From Lentisphaerota bacterium (GTDB taxonomy: Bacteria; Verrucomicrobiota; Kiritimatiellia; JAAZAB01): 14,713 nucleotides of DNA. A program made the translations under genes and the position numbers. The notes below the pieces were generated by a model. The model had not been told where the DNA came from. It searched no databases and worked only from the letters and a program-made list of their open reading frames with translations. Shown here piece by piece: positions 1 through 7,881 of the stretch. Location: assembly GCA_016182435.1 (NCBI GenBank), contig JACPGN010000147.1, positions 1-14,713 of the forward strand. The letters are read 5' to 3'. The stretch's first letter is position 1. Every line of letters starts with the position of its first letter.

Positions 1-323
1 AGGCGCTGGTAGGCGTTGGGGTCGTCGAAGTTACCCTGGCAATACTCAAAGCGCCGGCTGAAATTTGCCCATGCCGCCGCATCCGCCGGACCTTTGCGCG
101 AAAAAGTGTTGATCCCTTCGAGCATCTGGTTGCGGAATTCAGCGTTGGACAGGGGCCGCCGCGCCAGGCCCACGATGGAGAGGCACTCCGGCAACAGCCG
201 CAGCAGGCTCAAATTGTAGATGGCCGGAAGGAGTTTGCGCTTAGTCAGGTCGCCCGAGGCGCCGAAGATAACCAGGGCGCAGGGGGCGGGCGCATGTGGC
301 AACGGATTGGGTATTTGTGTCAT
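1..323 (-). CDS. zwf: Glucose-6-phosphate 1-dehydrogenase, N-terminal part (runs off the window)
   Basis: The reverse strand from the ATG at 323-321 encodes 107 residues and continues past the left edge. Near residues 16-31 it reads ALVIFGASGDLTKRKL, the NADP-binding glycine motif of glucose-6-phosphate dehydrogenase, followed by LLPAIYNL, a typical continuation in this family. The enzyme oxidises glucose-6-phosphate to 6-phosphogluconolactone in the cytoplasm, the entry to the oxidative pentose phosphate pathway. The start is supported by GAGGTG on the minus strand (plus-strand cacctc at 333-338), 9 nt upstream. The gene diverges from deoB, and a perfect 26-bp palindrome lies about 145 bp upstream. 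The family assignment is secure from the motif. The C-terminal catalytic part cannot be seen. Confidence 0.93.
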   Translation of the reverse strand, partial: MTQIPNPLPHAPAPCALVIFGASGDLTKRKLLPAIYNLSLLRLLPECLSIVGLARRPLSNAEFRNQMLEGINTFSRKGPADAAAWANFSRRFEYCQGNFDDPNAYQR

Positions 324-467
324 GAAAGACCGCACCTCAGTTGGCTATTCTATCTTGCGGTTCCTGCAATTCAACCGCGAATTTTGTGTGGATAGCGCTT
401 GCCTGGTTTCTGTCCGGGGCGCCTTAGGGTTAAGGCCTGCCCGGGCTCGGCCAGGGGAATGGTCGCC

Positions 468-493
468 CTATCACACTTTATAAAGTGTGATAG
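468..493. promoter_or_regulatory. Perfect 26-bp palindrome between divergent zwf and deoB; candidate operator
   Basis: CTATCACACTTTA at 468-480 is followed at once by its exact reverse complement TAAAGTGTGATAG at 481-493, with no spacer. No T-run follows on either strand, so it does not look like an intrinsic terminator. A perfect two-fold site between divergent genes suits a dimeric repressor or activator, or a recombination or replication site. The half-site AAAGTGTGAT recurs once at 12538-12547, just after the hydrolase stop. No clear -35/-10 pair could be assigned nearby. The remaining bases of the 324-545 gap show nothing else that I recognise. Confidence 0.6.
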
Positions 494-590
494 ATAGAAA
501 GCGCCCGACCATATCAAAAAAAATCCTACTGAGGTTCAATTATTCATGGACTTTGCTGATGGTTTTTCACTATTATCGCGGAACTTTTTC

Positions 591-1703
591 ATGAAAGTCA
601 TTTTAATTGTGCTGGATTCGCTCGGGATCGGCGCCGCGCCCGATGCCCCGGAGTATGGCGATAGCGGCGCTGATACCCTGGGGCATCTGGCCGAAGCCGT
701 GGGCGGCATTCAGTTGCCCACTCTGCAGCGGCTGGGACTCGGCAACATTCCCGCGCTGCTTCCCGCAGGCAAGGCCATTTGCGGAGTGCCGGCGGTGGCA
801 CAGCCGCTGGCGAGCTATGGCGCCATGCAGGAAGTATCAAAAGGCAAGGACACCATCACCGGCCACTGGGAGATGGCGGGGCTGGAACTCCCCCGCGGGT
901 TCCACCTGTTTCCCAAGGGCCCGCCTTCCTTTCCGCCCGAGCTGGTGAGCGCCTTCGAGCAGCAAACCGGCCGACGCCTGATCGGCAACAAGGCCGCCAG
1001 CGGCACGGCGATCATTGAGGAGCTTGGCGCGCGCCAACTGCGCGAAGGCGCCTGGATTGTCTATACCAGCGCCGATTCGGTTTTCCAGATCGCCTCCCAT
1101 GAGGAAATAATTCCACTGACCGAGTTATACCACGCCTGTGAAATTGCCCGAAGGCTCTGCGACGCGTACCAGGTCGGCCGCGTGATTGCCCGGCCGTTTA
1201 CCGGACAGCCGGGCGCCTTCCGGCGCACCGAAAACCGCCGCGATTATTCCTTTGCCCTGCCGGAGCTGACAGTGCTTGACCGCCTGGCCGCCGCGAGCGT
1301 GCCGGTCACCGGCGTGGGCAAAATTGAAGATATTTTCAACAAAAGCGGCCTCACGCGTTCATTCCATACTCTTTCGACTCAGGCCTCGCAACAGGAAGTT
1401 CTGGAATTGGCCCGCGCGCAAAGCGCTGGTCTGATCTTCGCCAATTTCATTGATTTTGACATGCTCTACGGTCACCGGCGCGACGTCAAAGGCTATGCCG
1501 CGGCCCTGGAGCAGACCGACTTATTTTTCGGCAAGCTCCTGGCGGCGGTGAATCCCGCCGACTGGCTCATGATTACGGCCGATCATGGCAATGATCCCAC
1601 CTTTCGCGGGACGGATCACCGGCATGGATTTTACGACGTGGCCCAGAGCCTGGCGAAGATATTTAATCTGCCGCCCATGCCGCGCGGGATTTCGTTCATC
1701 TAA
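591..1703 (+). CDS. deoB: Phosphopentomutase
   Basis: Interconverts ribose-1-phosphate or deoxyribose-1-phosphate and the 5-phosphates, linking nucleoside salvage to the pentose phosphate pathway in the cytoplasm. Visible family signatures from the ATG at 591 are VLDSLGIG (Asp9, metal), KDTITGHWEMAG (Thr88, the expected phosphorylated Thr), IGNKAASGTAIIEELG, YTSADSVFQIASHEE, NRRDYS, GVGKIEDIF, FDMLYGH, ITADHGNDP and GTDHR. All expected Mn ligands are therefore present. The start is ambiguous. Homology favours 591 (370 aa), but GAGG at 531-534 sits 11 nt before an in-frame ATG at 546, which would add 15 residues. Oddity: after TDHR the usual EYxPLL segment is missing and the chain goes straight to HGFYDVAQSLAKIF. 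About 20-25 residues seem to be deleted in frame, consistent with a length below the usual 390-400. Confidence 0.93.
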   Translation: MKVILIVLDSLGIGAAPDAPEYGDSGADTLGHLAEAVGGIQLPTLQRLGLGNIPALLPAGKAICGVPAVAQPLASYGAMQEVSKGKDTITGHWEMAGLELPRGFHLFPKGPPSFPPELVSAFEQQTGRRLIGNKAASGTAIIEELGARQLREGAWIVYTSADSVFQIASHEEIIPLTELYHACEIARRLCDAYQVGRVIARPFTGQPGAFRRTENRRDYSFALPELTVLDRLAAASVPVTGVGKIEDIFNKSGLTRSFHTLSTQASQQEVLELARAQSAGLIFANFIDFDMLYGHRRDVKGYAAALEQTDLFFGKLLAAVNPADWLMITADHGNDPTFRGTDHRHGFYDVAQSLAKIFNLPPMPRGISFI

Positions 1704-1861
1704 GACAGCGTTCTACCACAACCAAATTTCTCTTATCGCCGGTCGCCCTGATGCGCTATTTCGCCCACTTAATAATTTCGACCTTGGCTTAGTATGAGGC
1801 TTGCTTAAATAAGGCCGTAAATGCATCCTTTCTAAAAAGTTCAAAATTGTGAAAAAAAGGC

Positions 1862-1890
1862 TTGACAGGGGATTTGTTTATTACGATGAT
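1862..1890 (+). promoter_or_regulatory. Candidate sigma-70 promoter for the surface-protein cluster
   Basis: A perfect -35 box TTGACA lies at 1862-1867, followed after 17 bp by GATGAT (1885-1890), which matches four of six -10 consensus bases. It would give a leader of roughly 390 nt before the ATG at 2292, with the heptamer array transcribed inside it. This is a motif match only. Confidence 0.45.
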
Positions 1891-1990
1891 GATGACCAGA
1901 TTCATACGGGTCTAGGCATTCATAGAGGATGCGCCGATGTGGAGTAAATGCCCTGTTTTCAGTGGTTTTTCGCTGCTGGTAAGTAAGCCA

Positions 1991-2011
1991 GTTCACGGTT
2001 CACGGTTCGCC
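1991..2011. repeat. Short GTTCACG heptamer repeat
   Basis: Two exact copies of GTTCACG (1991-1997 and 1998-2004) are followed by a decayed third (GTTCGCC, 2005-2011). It has the same 7-bp period as the larger TCCTCAG array 53 bp downstream, with an unrelated unit. Confidence 0.6.
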
Positions 2012-2063
2012 ACGCTCTCAGCAAGGTCCACAGCTTGCCCGGCGGAGCCTTGGCGAAGACGGA

Positions 2064-2126
2064 TCCTCAGTCCTCAGTCCTCAGTCCTCAGTCCTCAGTC
2101 CTCAGTCCTCAGTCCTCAGTCCTCAG
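2064..2126. repeat. TCCTCAG heptamer microsatellite, nine perfect copies
   Basis: Nine uninterrupted, identical 7-bp units, ending in a partial unit at 2127-2128. It lies between the candidate promoter at 1862 and the start of the surface-protein gene at 2292. A perfect array of this kind is prone to slipped-strand copy-number change. In this position a change would alter leader length and not a reading frame. Confidence 0.95.
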
Positions 2127-2291
2127 TCTAATTCCGCTCAGACTGCTCGTCCGGAAAAATCAAGTCTTTTTTGTCCCGCGCTTGTCCTGCGCTTTGCGAA
2201 GCTTTCGTCGGTTTATCTTTTCGCATTTCTGTCTGTTCTTGTCGGCATCACCTCTCTTGGCAAGAGAAGATTTTTTTCTTAGGAGCATTCA

Positions 2292-2897
2292 ATGAAATTG
2301 GAATTGCCTGATTGGCTGGGCAGTTCGGTGCGCCGTTGGGTGGCGTTGGCAGGCCTGCTGCTGATGCTGGGTGCGGCCTCAGTGGCGGCGACCCGGGAGG
2401 ACTTGGCGGAGCCGTGGGCGGCTTACTACGACTGGGTTGAGCGCGTTGCGCCGGAGCATGCAACCAGTCAAGCGCTTTTAGATTTCCGGCCGATATTGAC
2501 CGAAGGCGATTCTTTAAGAGGCTTGTGGCCGCCCTGGCTTGCGCGGGTTTTCAAGGTTCAGGGGGAATGGGCCCAGAGCGTGAGTGCCTGGTATGTGCCC
2601 GCTGGAGAAAGCGGTAAGCTGATGTTCTGTCTGGATCGGACGCAGTTACAAGAAAATCTCATCATGGAAATTGAGTTCTTCGATGGGGCGGCGGGCGGTT
2701 CCATGTTTGTTGATCTGGTGGACTCGAACGAGGAAGTGCTGCTTTCGAGTCAGGCCTATGAGAATGGGAACCTGATTGAGGGTAGCGAGGAAGTTATGGG
2801 TTCCCCTGGAAATCTATCCGGAAGCAGCCGGGATACAAATTCGAGGGGAAGGCGAGGTATTCTTGTTGGGCGGGACCCTATCGGTGCCGCGGGGTAG
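2292..2897 (+). CDS. Exported FlgD-Ig-like surface protein, N-terminal part (frameshifted)
   Basis: The ATG at 2292 is preceded by AGGAG at 2281-2285 with a 6-nt spacer. The product begins with a Sec-type signal (WVALAGLLLMLGAASVAA, about residues 17-34), so the protein is exported. The following ~135 residues hold an unrecognised domain (AWYVPAGESGKLMFCLDRTQLQENLIMEIEFFD is split here by family-neutral spacing), possibly a beta-sandwich. After VM at 2793-2798 the sense is lost: the last ~33 residues are Gly/Ser/Arg-rich and unlike the rest, then a stop. Dropping one base from GGG at 2798-2800 joins this frame smoothly to the downstream one (EEVM-VPLEIYPEAAG). The entry is therefore best read as the first part of one ~810-aa gene, 2292-4725. 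Whether the break is real or a sequence error cannot be decided here. Confidence 0.75.
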   Translation: MKLELPDWLGSSVRRWVALAGLLLMLGAASVAATREDLAEPWAAYYDWVERVAPEHATSQALLDFRPILTEGDSLRGLWPPWLARVFKVQGEWAQSVSAWYVPAGESGKLMFCLDRTQLQENLIMEIEFFDGAAGGSMFVDLVDSNEEVLLSSQAYENGNLIEGSEEVMGSPGNLSGSSRDTNSRGRRGILVGRDPIGAAG

Positions 2898-4725
2898 TGT
2901 CGTGGCAACCGGCGAAAAGGAAGAATCCGATTCCCGCGCGACGCGGGATGAATATGCTCCGAGTCCGGCGCTGCCAGGGGGCATTTCTGGTGGGATAAGC
3001 GGCGAACACGATGTGTCAGGGGTGGCGAAAGCAGAAGGCGCTTCTCCGGGGCTGAGCGCCAGGACTACCGATACAATCAGTCTCAAGCAATTTGTCATGT
3101 TAAGAATGGCTGACACTTCTTTCATCATCACACGGGATGCGCTGGTAGGCGCCGGAGGGCGGATGAATTCGCCCAATTTTATTCTGGAAGGCTCCTTTGC
3201 CCAGGGCATGGCCATTGGATTTTCTGCTGACAATATTTTCCGGATGAACGCCGGTTTCCAGCAGAACGAAGCCGAACAGCTTGAGTTCTGGAACGTGAGC
3301 GTCCTGCCGGCGCCCTTCCAGGGCCCGCTACGGCGCTTTAATCCTTCCCTGGGAGAAATCGCCAACTTTTCCTATGAACTTTCAACGGAAGCCCGGTCAG
3401 TAACGGTGCGGGTGTTAGACCAGGCTGGCCTAACGGTTCGCACCTTGGTCGCGCAACAGCGACAGAACCGGGGATTACATACCGTTGCTTGGAATGGAAC
3501 GAATGCTGCCGGTAACTTAGTCCCGGATAACCGTAAATATACCTTCGCGCTCAACGCCACAAACAATGATGGCGCCGTTACCAGCTATGTGCCGGTAACT
3601 GTCAACGAGGTTCGCATAGAGGTAGTCACTAATATTCCTGTCATTAGGTCGGTTGCTGATCAACCGGAACCATTTGTTCCTGCTGATGGGTTGCTGACTA
3701 TATCCTACGAAACAACGGCGCCAGCGGGCACAGTCAACTTGGATATGACCGTTGAGATTTTTGCCGACAGTTTGGCTGGGCCGCGCGTCTGGTGGAGGGA
3801 CTTCAATAATCAGGCCGTCGGCAATAATAGTGTTGATTGGGATGGAACTGATGATTCCGGGCAAGCTGTCCCCGATGGTCTTTATGTCTATTCCGTCCGG
3901 CACCGCGCCGCGGTGCAGGACAGGGCCAATCCGCGCAGTGGCGCCATAACCTTGCGCAGGCTAAACACGCAGACGAGTGTCAGCGCTGATGGACTCCTGA
4001 CGCTGCGCTATGCCGGGCAGACGGCGATCACTATTACTCCGGTTAGCCCGGGAGACGTCGGCGCGGCAATGTATGCCATTCGAACGGCCGAGCCGGGCCA
4101 GACATTGCAAAGCCTGATCTATCGGCTTGCGCCGGCCGGTACAAGCTTTACCCCGCCGGCGCTGATGGCCTTCGAATATCCCGCGGCGATTGTTGGCGAT
4201 ATTGGCAACAAATTACAGATCCGGCGGTTTAATAACACCTCTGGTGTTTGGGAGCCGGTTGCCGTTCAGATCGTTGATTCTGCTAACACTCAGATTGTGG
4301 CCGAAATCACCACGCTTTCGCTCTACGCCCTGTTTGCCGTGGAGCAGCCGCCGGCGCCGCCTGTGCTGGAGGCTATTGTCCGGCTTGAGCCGGAGGCGCT
4401 TAATGTCAATCCCGGCATTCTTACCGCCTTTGTCAGCTTGCCGGCCGGCTATCCGGCCAGCGGCATTACCTCCGCCACCTGTGACGGCGCGCTCTATGAG
4501 CGGATGATGCTCTCCACCGCAGGCGGATCCGCCTATGGCGGAAGTGATGATGGCACGGAAATGATTATAAAATTCCGCCGTCGGGATATTGAAGCGGCTC
4601 TGGCCGAGATTGGCGAAACCATTGATGTTTATTTCGTGATCGAGGGCGCCTGGCAATCAGAGACGGGCATCTCGTATTCCTTCGAGGGCGCCGACAGCAT
4701 TATGAAGATTATTGGAGGAAATTGA
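2776..4725 (+). CDS. Exported FlgD-Ig-like surface protein, main C-terminal part (frameshifted)
   Basis: This frame opens with TTG at 2776, but its true coding part probably begins near 2799, as the continuation of the gene starting at 2292. It has no signal peptide or good ribosome-binding site of its own. It contains a GGRMNSPNFILEGSF / NIFRMNAGFQ block (~residues 127-160), then two FlgD-Ig-like modules. These lie at about 188-270 (VLDQAGLTVRTL, WNGTNAAGNLVPD) and 298-375 (WDGTDDSGQAVPDGLYVY). A beta-rich domain with YRLAPAGTSFTPP and WEPVAVQIVD follows near 432-520. The C-terminal module (~535-649) has the pattern VRLEPEALNV ... GADSIMKI, seen in many surface proteins. FlgD-Ig modules are extracellular Ig folds, often at the ends of secreted proteins. 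The function is unknown; a structural or adhesive role at the cell surface is inferred. Confidence 0.8.
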   Translation: MRVARKLWVPLEIYPEAAGIQIRGEGEVFLLGGTLSVPRGSVVATGEKEESDSRATRDEYAPSPALPGGISGGISGEHDVSGVAKAEGASPGLSARTTDTISLKQFVMLRMADTSFIITRDALVGAGGRMNSPNFILEGSFAQGMAIGFSADNIFRMNAGFQQNEAEQLEFWNVSVLPAPFQGPLRRFNPSLGEIANFSYELSTEARSVTVRVLDQAGLTVRTLVAQQRQNRGLHTVAWNGTNAAGNLVPDNRKYTFALNATNNDGAVTSYVPVTVNEVRIEVVTNIPVIRSVADQPEPFVPADGLLTISYETTAPAGTVNLDMTVEIFADSLAGPRVWWRDFNNQAVGNNSVDWDGTDDSGQAVPDGLYVYSVRHRAAVQDRANPRSGAITLRRLNTQTSVSADGLLTLRYAGQTAITITPVSPGDVGAAMYAIRTAEPGQTLQSLIYRLAPAGTSFTPPALMAFEYPAAIVGDIGNKLQIRRFNNTSGVWEPVAVQIVDSANTQIVAEITTLSLYALFAVEQPPAPPVLEAIVRLEPEALNVNPGILTAFVSLPAGYPASGITSATCDGALYERMMLSTAGGSAYGGSDDGTEMIIKFRRRDIEAALAEIGETIDVYFVIEGAWQSETGISYSFEGADSIMKIIGGN

Positions 4726-4742
4726 GGCAAACGAACTTATTG

Positions 4743-4817
4743 GCCACAAAGATGCACAAGATTCACAAATATGATAAATCAACGCCTTTTTTTGTGCTTT
4801 TTGTGCATCTTTGTGGC
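4743..4817. repeat. Long imperfect hairpin between surface-protein genes; possible terminator or dispersed repeat
   Basis: GCCACAAAGATGCACAA (4743-4759) pairs perfectly with TTGTGCATCTTTGTGGC (4801-4817). Pairing can resume inward (CACAAA 4764-4769 with TTTGTG 4791-4796) after two mismatches. It lies 17 bp after the stop of the first surface-protein gene. No U-tract follows directly, so it may work as an imperfect terminator, a processing or stability element, or simply be a mobile palindromic repeat. Confidence 0.7.
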
Positions 4818-4872
4818 AAAAAATTCCTGTGGTTTTTAGTTGCCAACCAATGATAAAAGGAGGAGCTCAAAA

Positions 4873-7866
4873 ATGCATCCAAACCTGCGCTTGACACTTG
4901 CCCTTGGTTTGCTTAATCTATCATTGGTCGTTTGGGCCCAAGTGCCTTCGGTCACTGATTATCAAGGGCGGCTGACCGACCAAACCAGCGTACCGCTGAA
5001 CAATGATCCAAACAATGCGGCCGATGGTCAGATTGACTTGATCTTCCGCATTTATGATGTGTTGACGGGCGGCAGTGCCATCTGGGGGCAAACGAATCAA
5101 GATGTGGCTGTGAATAATGGACTCTTTAGTATGTTATTGACTAATGTGAATACAGACACTTTTCCGGCAAGTAATGTGACCAACCGTTGGCTGGAAGTAG
5201 AGGTCATCACTAACGGGGTGGTCGCCAGTGTTCTGTCTCCACGCAAGGTAATTGTTTCTGTGCCTTATGCCTTCCGGGCCGGCGATGCCGCCACGCTCGG
5301 GGGATTTTCTAACAGTGCGTTCATGAATAAAACAATTGACGATTTCACGGTTGGCCGGCTGACGATCAGCAACGACCTGGTGGTCCGGACCAACCTGATA
5401 GTGGATGGTGTTTTCAGTGTGCGGACCGATCAGGTCTGGGTGAATGGCACGAACATTATCACGAACTGGCCGCATCGCAGCCTGGTTACAAACCTGAATG
5501 CTGACCTGCTGGATGGGTTGCAGGCTGAGGATTTTATCAGAAAACGGGTGGACGATTTCACGGTTGGCCGGCTGACGATCAGCAACGACCTGGTGGTTCG
5601 GACCAACCTGATAGTGGACGGCGTTTTCAGCGTGCGGACCGATCAGGTATGGGTGAATAGCACGAACATCATCGCGAACTGGCCGCATCGCAGCCTGGTT
5701 ACAAATCTGAATGCCGACCTGCTGGATGGGTTGCAGGCTGAGGATTTTATCAGAAAACGGGTGGACGATTTCACGGTTGGCCGGCTGACGATCAGCAACG
5801 ACCTGGTGGTTCGGACCAACCTGATAGTGGACGGTGTTTTCAGTGTGCGAACCGATCAGGTCTGGGTGAACGGCACGAACATCATCGCAAAATGGCTGTA
5901 TACCAATCTCGTCGTAAATCTGAATGCCGACAAGCTGGATGGGTTCGATGCTAGCTACTTTGTGACCAACGAGACCGACCCGCAGGTGGACGACACACTG
6001 GCCAGCAACGCAGTTCCGCGCTGGAATGGCACTAATCTAATGAGCGGCAGTATTTATAATCTTACCAACGGCAACGTGGGCATTGGGACGACGAACCCAG
6101 CCGCAAGGTTGGATGTGAGGAGTGCTACCGACTGGTACTTGCTTGCCTTAGACGAAGGAACGAGCAGACATAGCTACCTGCGGGCTGGCAGTTCTAACAG
6201 CGGAGTCGTCATAATTGGTGACCAGCAGACCCAAAGAACCGTGATTCAACCATCCGGCGGCAACGTGGGCATTGGGACAAATGATCCGAAGTACAAATTA
6301 CATGTTCATGGTAATGCTGCAATGATTGGGCAGCTAGATTTAATTCAGTCGGGGTACGATCCAGCTGCAGGCATCAACCGGGGAGTAGCTATTACCCATA
6401 GTGGTTCCCAGTTGAAATTCAGAATGGGCGGTGGCGGTGGCGCCGTGCCGATCAATTTTTCCATGTTTGACACTTCAGCCTTGTATATAGATCAGTATGG
6501 CAACGTGGGCATCGGCGGGATTACTAATCCTATGGCCCGGCTGGATGTGAATGGCCAAATCCAGATAAGGACCGGTGATCCGCAGCCCGGCCGAGTGCTC
6601 ACTTCTTTGGATACGAACGGCTTGGCGAATTGGCAGCCACCGCAGGCCGTGGCCAACGTAAGCGGCTGGACTGATGACGGTCCGGTGGTGCGCTTGACCA
6701 CCGCTGCGGACAACGTGGGTGTCGGGACCCTCTCGCCGTGGGATAGATTGCATATATCCACTGGCCCTTCTCGTTATTATGGCACGATTGGTGGTCTGAC
6801 CATTAGTGATAGTGATATTGTCGCCCGGCTATGGGATTCCGCTGGGGGCAGCGATATTGGGACACTGGATTTATACAGCGGTCCATCGCGTAACATCAGG
6901 ATTATTGCCAATGGGGATAGTTATTTCAACGCCGGCAAAGTGGGCGTCGGGACGCCGAGTCCAGGCGAAAAGCTGGATGTGAACGGGAACGCGTATGTGC
7001 GCGGCCGGATGGGGGTGGAGGCGGGGGTGTACGGCGATCCGGCATATTCATTGCACGTGGGGAGAAGCGCATTGATCCGGGAAGGCCTGGAGACTATGGG
7101 GAACGTAGGTCTCGGTGGCGGGATTGACGCGAGCCGCCGGTTGACCGTGTATGGGAATGAACAGGTGACCGGCGACTTGGGTGTGCAGGGCAACGTGGGC
7201 GTCGGAACCCCCTCGCCGGCCTACAAGCTGGATGTGAATGGACATGCCGCTGTCCGCGGCGTGCTTTATCTCGGATTGGGCGTGGGAGATTACAGGGTAC
7301 AAACTGATACACCTGATTACTTTGGCAATCATCAACTACTGGCATTGAGGGCGTTCCCAACTCCTTCTTGGCCGGTGTGGTATCAAGACAGGACTGTGCT
7401 CGTGCCAGCTTATGCGGGATTTCGTATAACTGACCGCTCGAATACAATTATCAACTTTGATTTTCGTAATGATGGCCATTTGTGGGTCAGAACAAGTCCA
7501 GTCCTGTATAGCGACTCACGAATAAAACTGGATCAGAGAGAGCTTGATTACGGCTTGGAAAAGGTGATGGCCTTAAAACCAAAGCGATACAATTATGCTG
7601 AATGGGAACATGACAAGGAAACCGGTAAGATCATCATTCATCCGGAGAAAACGAGGAATGACATTGGATTAGTTGCTCAAGACATTCAGGAAATTATCCC
7701 CGAGGCTGTAGTCGTTTCTGAAGAGCCAGATCCACTTTTAGGAATTGCTTATCCTAAACTGATTCCGGTTCTGATCAAAGCCATCCAGGATCAGCAAAAA
7801 CAGATTGAAAAAATGGAGGATAAGATTAAGCGGCTCGAAAAGAAAATAAATGATCGGGCAAAGTAG
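4873..7866 (+). CDS. Secreted fibre-like protein with C-terminal S74 self-cleaving chaperone domain
   Basis: The start at 4873 is chosen because AAGGAGG (4857-4863) lies 9 nt upstream and a signal peptide follows (LTLALGLLNLSLVVWA). An in-frame ATG at 4840 lacks both. The 997-aa product has an N-terminal module (VTDYQGRLTD ... VPYAFRAGDA, ~26-145), then three near-identical 71-residue repeats from residue 156 (DDFTVGRLTISNDLVVRT ... ). Seven NVGIGT-type motifs with LDV-like endings follow (~400-780), as in collagen-like or phage tail-fibre proteins. The C-terminal ~118 residues are a Peptidase_S74 intramolecular chaperone: SDSRIK (Ser880, Lys885), LVAQDIQEIIPEAV and a final coiled coil. In S74 proteins this domain trimerises the fibre and then cuts itself off at the Ser of this motif. 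A signal peptide instead of phage neighbours points to a cell-surface fibre, probably trimeric. Confidence 0.88.
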   Translation: MHPNLRLTLALGLLNLSLVVWAQVPSVTDYQGRLTDQTSVPLNNDPNNAADGQIDLIFRIYDVLTGGSAIWGQTNQDVAVNNGLFSMLLTNVNTDTFPASNVTNRWLEVEVITNGVVASVLSPRKVIVSVPYAFRAGDAATLGGFSNSAFMNKTIDDFTVGRLTISNDLVVRTNLIVDGVFSVRTDQVWVNGTNIITNWPHRSLVTNLNADLLDGLQAEDFIRKRVDDFTVGRLTISNDLVVRTNLIVDGVFSVRTDQVWVNSTNIIANWPHRSLVTNLNADLLDGLQAEDFIRKRVDDFTVGRLTISNDLVVRTNLIVDGVFSVRTDQVWVNGTNIIAKWLYTNLVVNLNADKLDGFDASYFVTNETDPQVDDTLASNAVPRWNGTNLMSGSIYNLTNGNVGIGTTNPAARLDVRSATDWYLLALDEGTSRHSYLRAGSSNSGVVIIGDQQTQRTVIQPSGGNVGIGTNDPKYKLHVHGNAAMIGQLDLIQSGYDPAAGINRGVAITHSGSQLKFRMGGGGGAVPINFSMFDTSALYIDQYGNVGIGGITNPMARLDVNGQIQIRTGDPQPGRVLTSLDTNGLANWQPPQAVANVSGWTDDGPVVRLTTAADNVGVGTLSPWDRLHISTGPSRYYGTIGGLTISDSDIVARLWDSAGGSDIGTLDLYSGPSRNIRIIANGDSYFNAGKVGVGTPSPGEKLDVNGNAYVRGRMGVEAGVYGDPAYSLHVGRSALIREGLETMGNVGLGGGIDASRRLTVYGNEQVTGDLGVQGNVGVGTPSPAYKLDVNGHAAVRGVLYLGLGVGDYRVQTDTPDYFGNHQLLALRAFPTPSWPVWYQDRTVLVPAYAGFRITDRSNTIINFDFRNDGHLWVRTSPVLYSDSRIKLDQRELDYGLEKVMALKPKRYNYAEWEHDKETGKIIIHPEKTRNDIGLVAQDIQEIIPEAVVVSEEPDPLLGIAYPKLIPVLIKAIQDQQKQIEKMEDKIKRLEKKINDRAK
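5338..5975. repeat. Three tandem 213-bp coding repeats
   Basis: Units start at 5338, 5551 and 5764, exactly 213 bp (71 codons) apart. Units 1 and 2 differ at only scattered positions. Unit 3 matches for about 130 bp and diverges from about 5890 onward (AKWLYTNL instead of ANWPHRSL). All are in frame, so copy number can change without breaking the fibre protein. Such near-identity points to recent duplication or gene conversion. Confidence 0.95.
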
Positions 7867-7881
7867 GAAAGTAGGTTTCCC

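Larger units (their letters stand above)
1704..2291. other. 588-bp intergenic and leader region with promoter and heptamer repeats
   Basis: No convincing gene is seen. In order it holds an AT-rich stretch after deoB, a promoter-like TTGACA at 1862, a short GTTCACG heptamer repeat (1991-2011), and a GC-rich stretch at 2037-2062 resembling a dispersed repeat (cccggcggagccttggcgaa). The nine-copy TCCTCAG array follows (2064-2126), then a pyrimidine-rich leader. Just before the surface-protein gene is a small hairpin (TCTCTT-GGC-AAGAGA, 2253-2267) followed by AGA and seven T's. This could attenuate transcription, but the stem is weak. Confidence 0.6.

Noticed and set aside
16..483. Two plus-strand open frames at the left edge
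   Set aside because: The first lies antisense to zwf and the second overlaps its start; zwf has a clear motif and ribosome-binding site.
468..493. Intrinsic terminator
   Set aside because: No T-run follows on either strand, and it lies between divergent gene starts.
2064..2126. Possible CRISPR array
   Set aside because: The units are 7 bp and contiguous, with no spacers.
1937..2131. Small plus-strand gene before the surface proteins
   Set aside because: The frame runs into the heptamer array, has no clear ribosome-binding site and resembles repeat sequence.
5134..5688. 184-codon minus-strand frame in the fibre gene, with internal repeats
   Set aside because: Its repeats only mirror the 213-bp coding repeats on the plus strand.
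4873..7866. Prophage tail-fibre gene
   Set aside because: It has a signal peptide, and no phage structural, packaging or integrase genes lie nearby; the holin-named family at 13465 is usually chromosomal.
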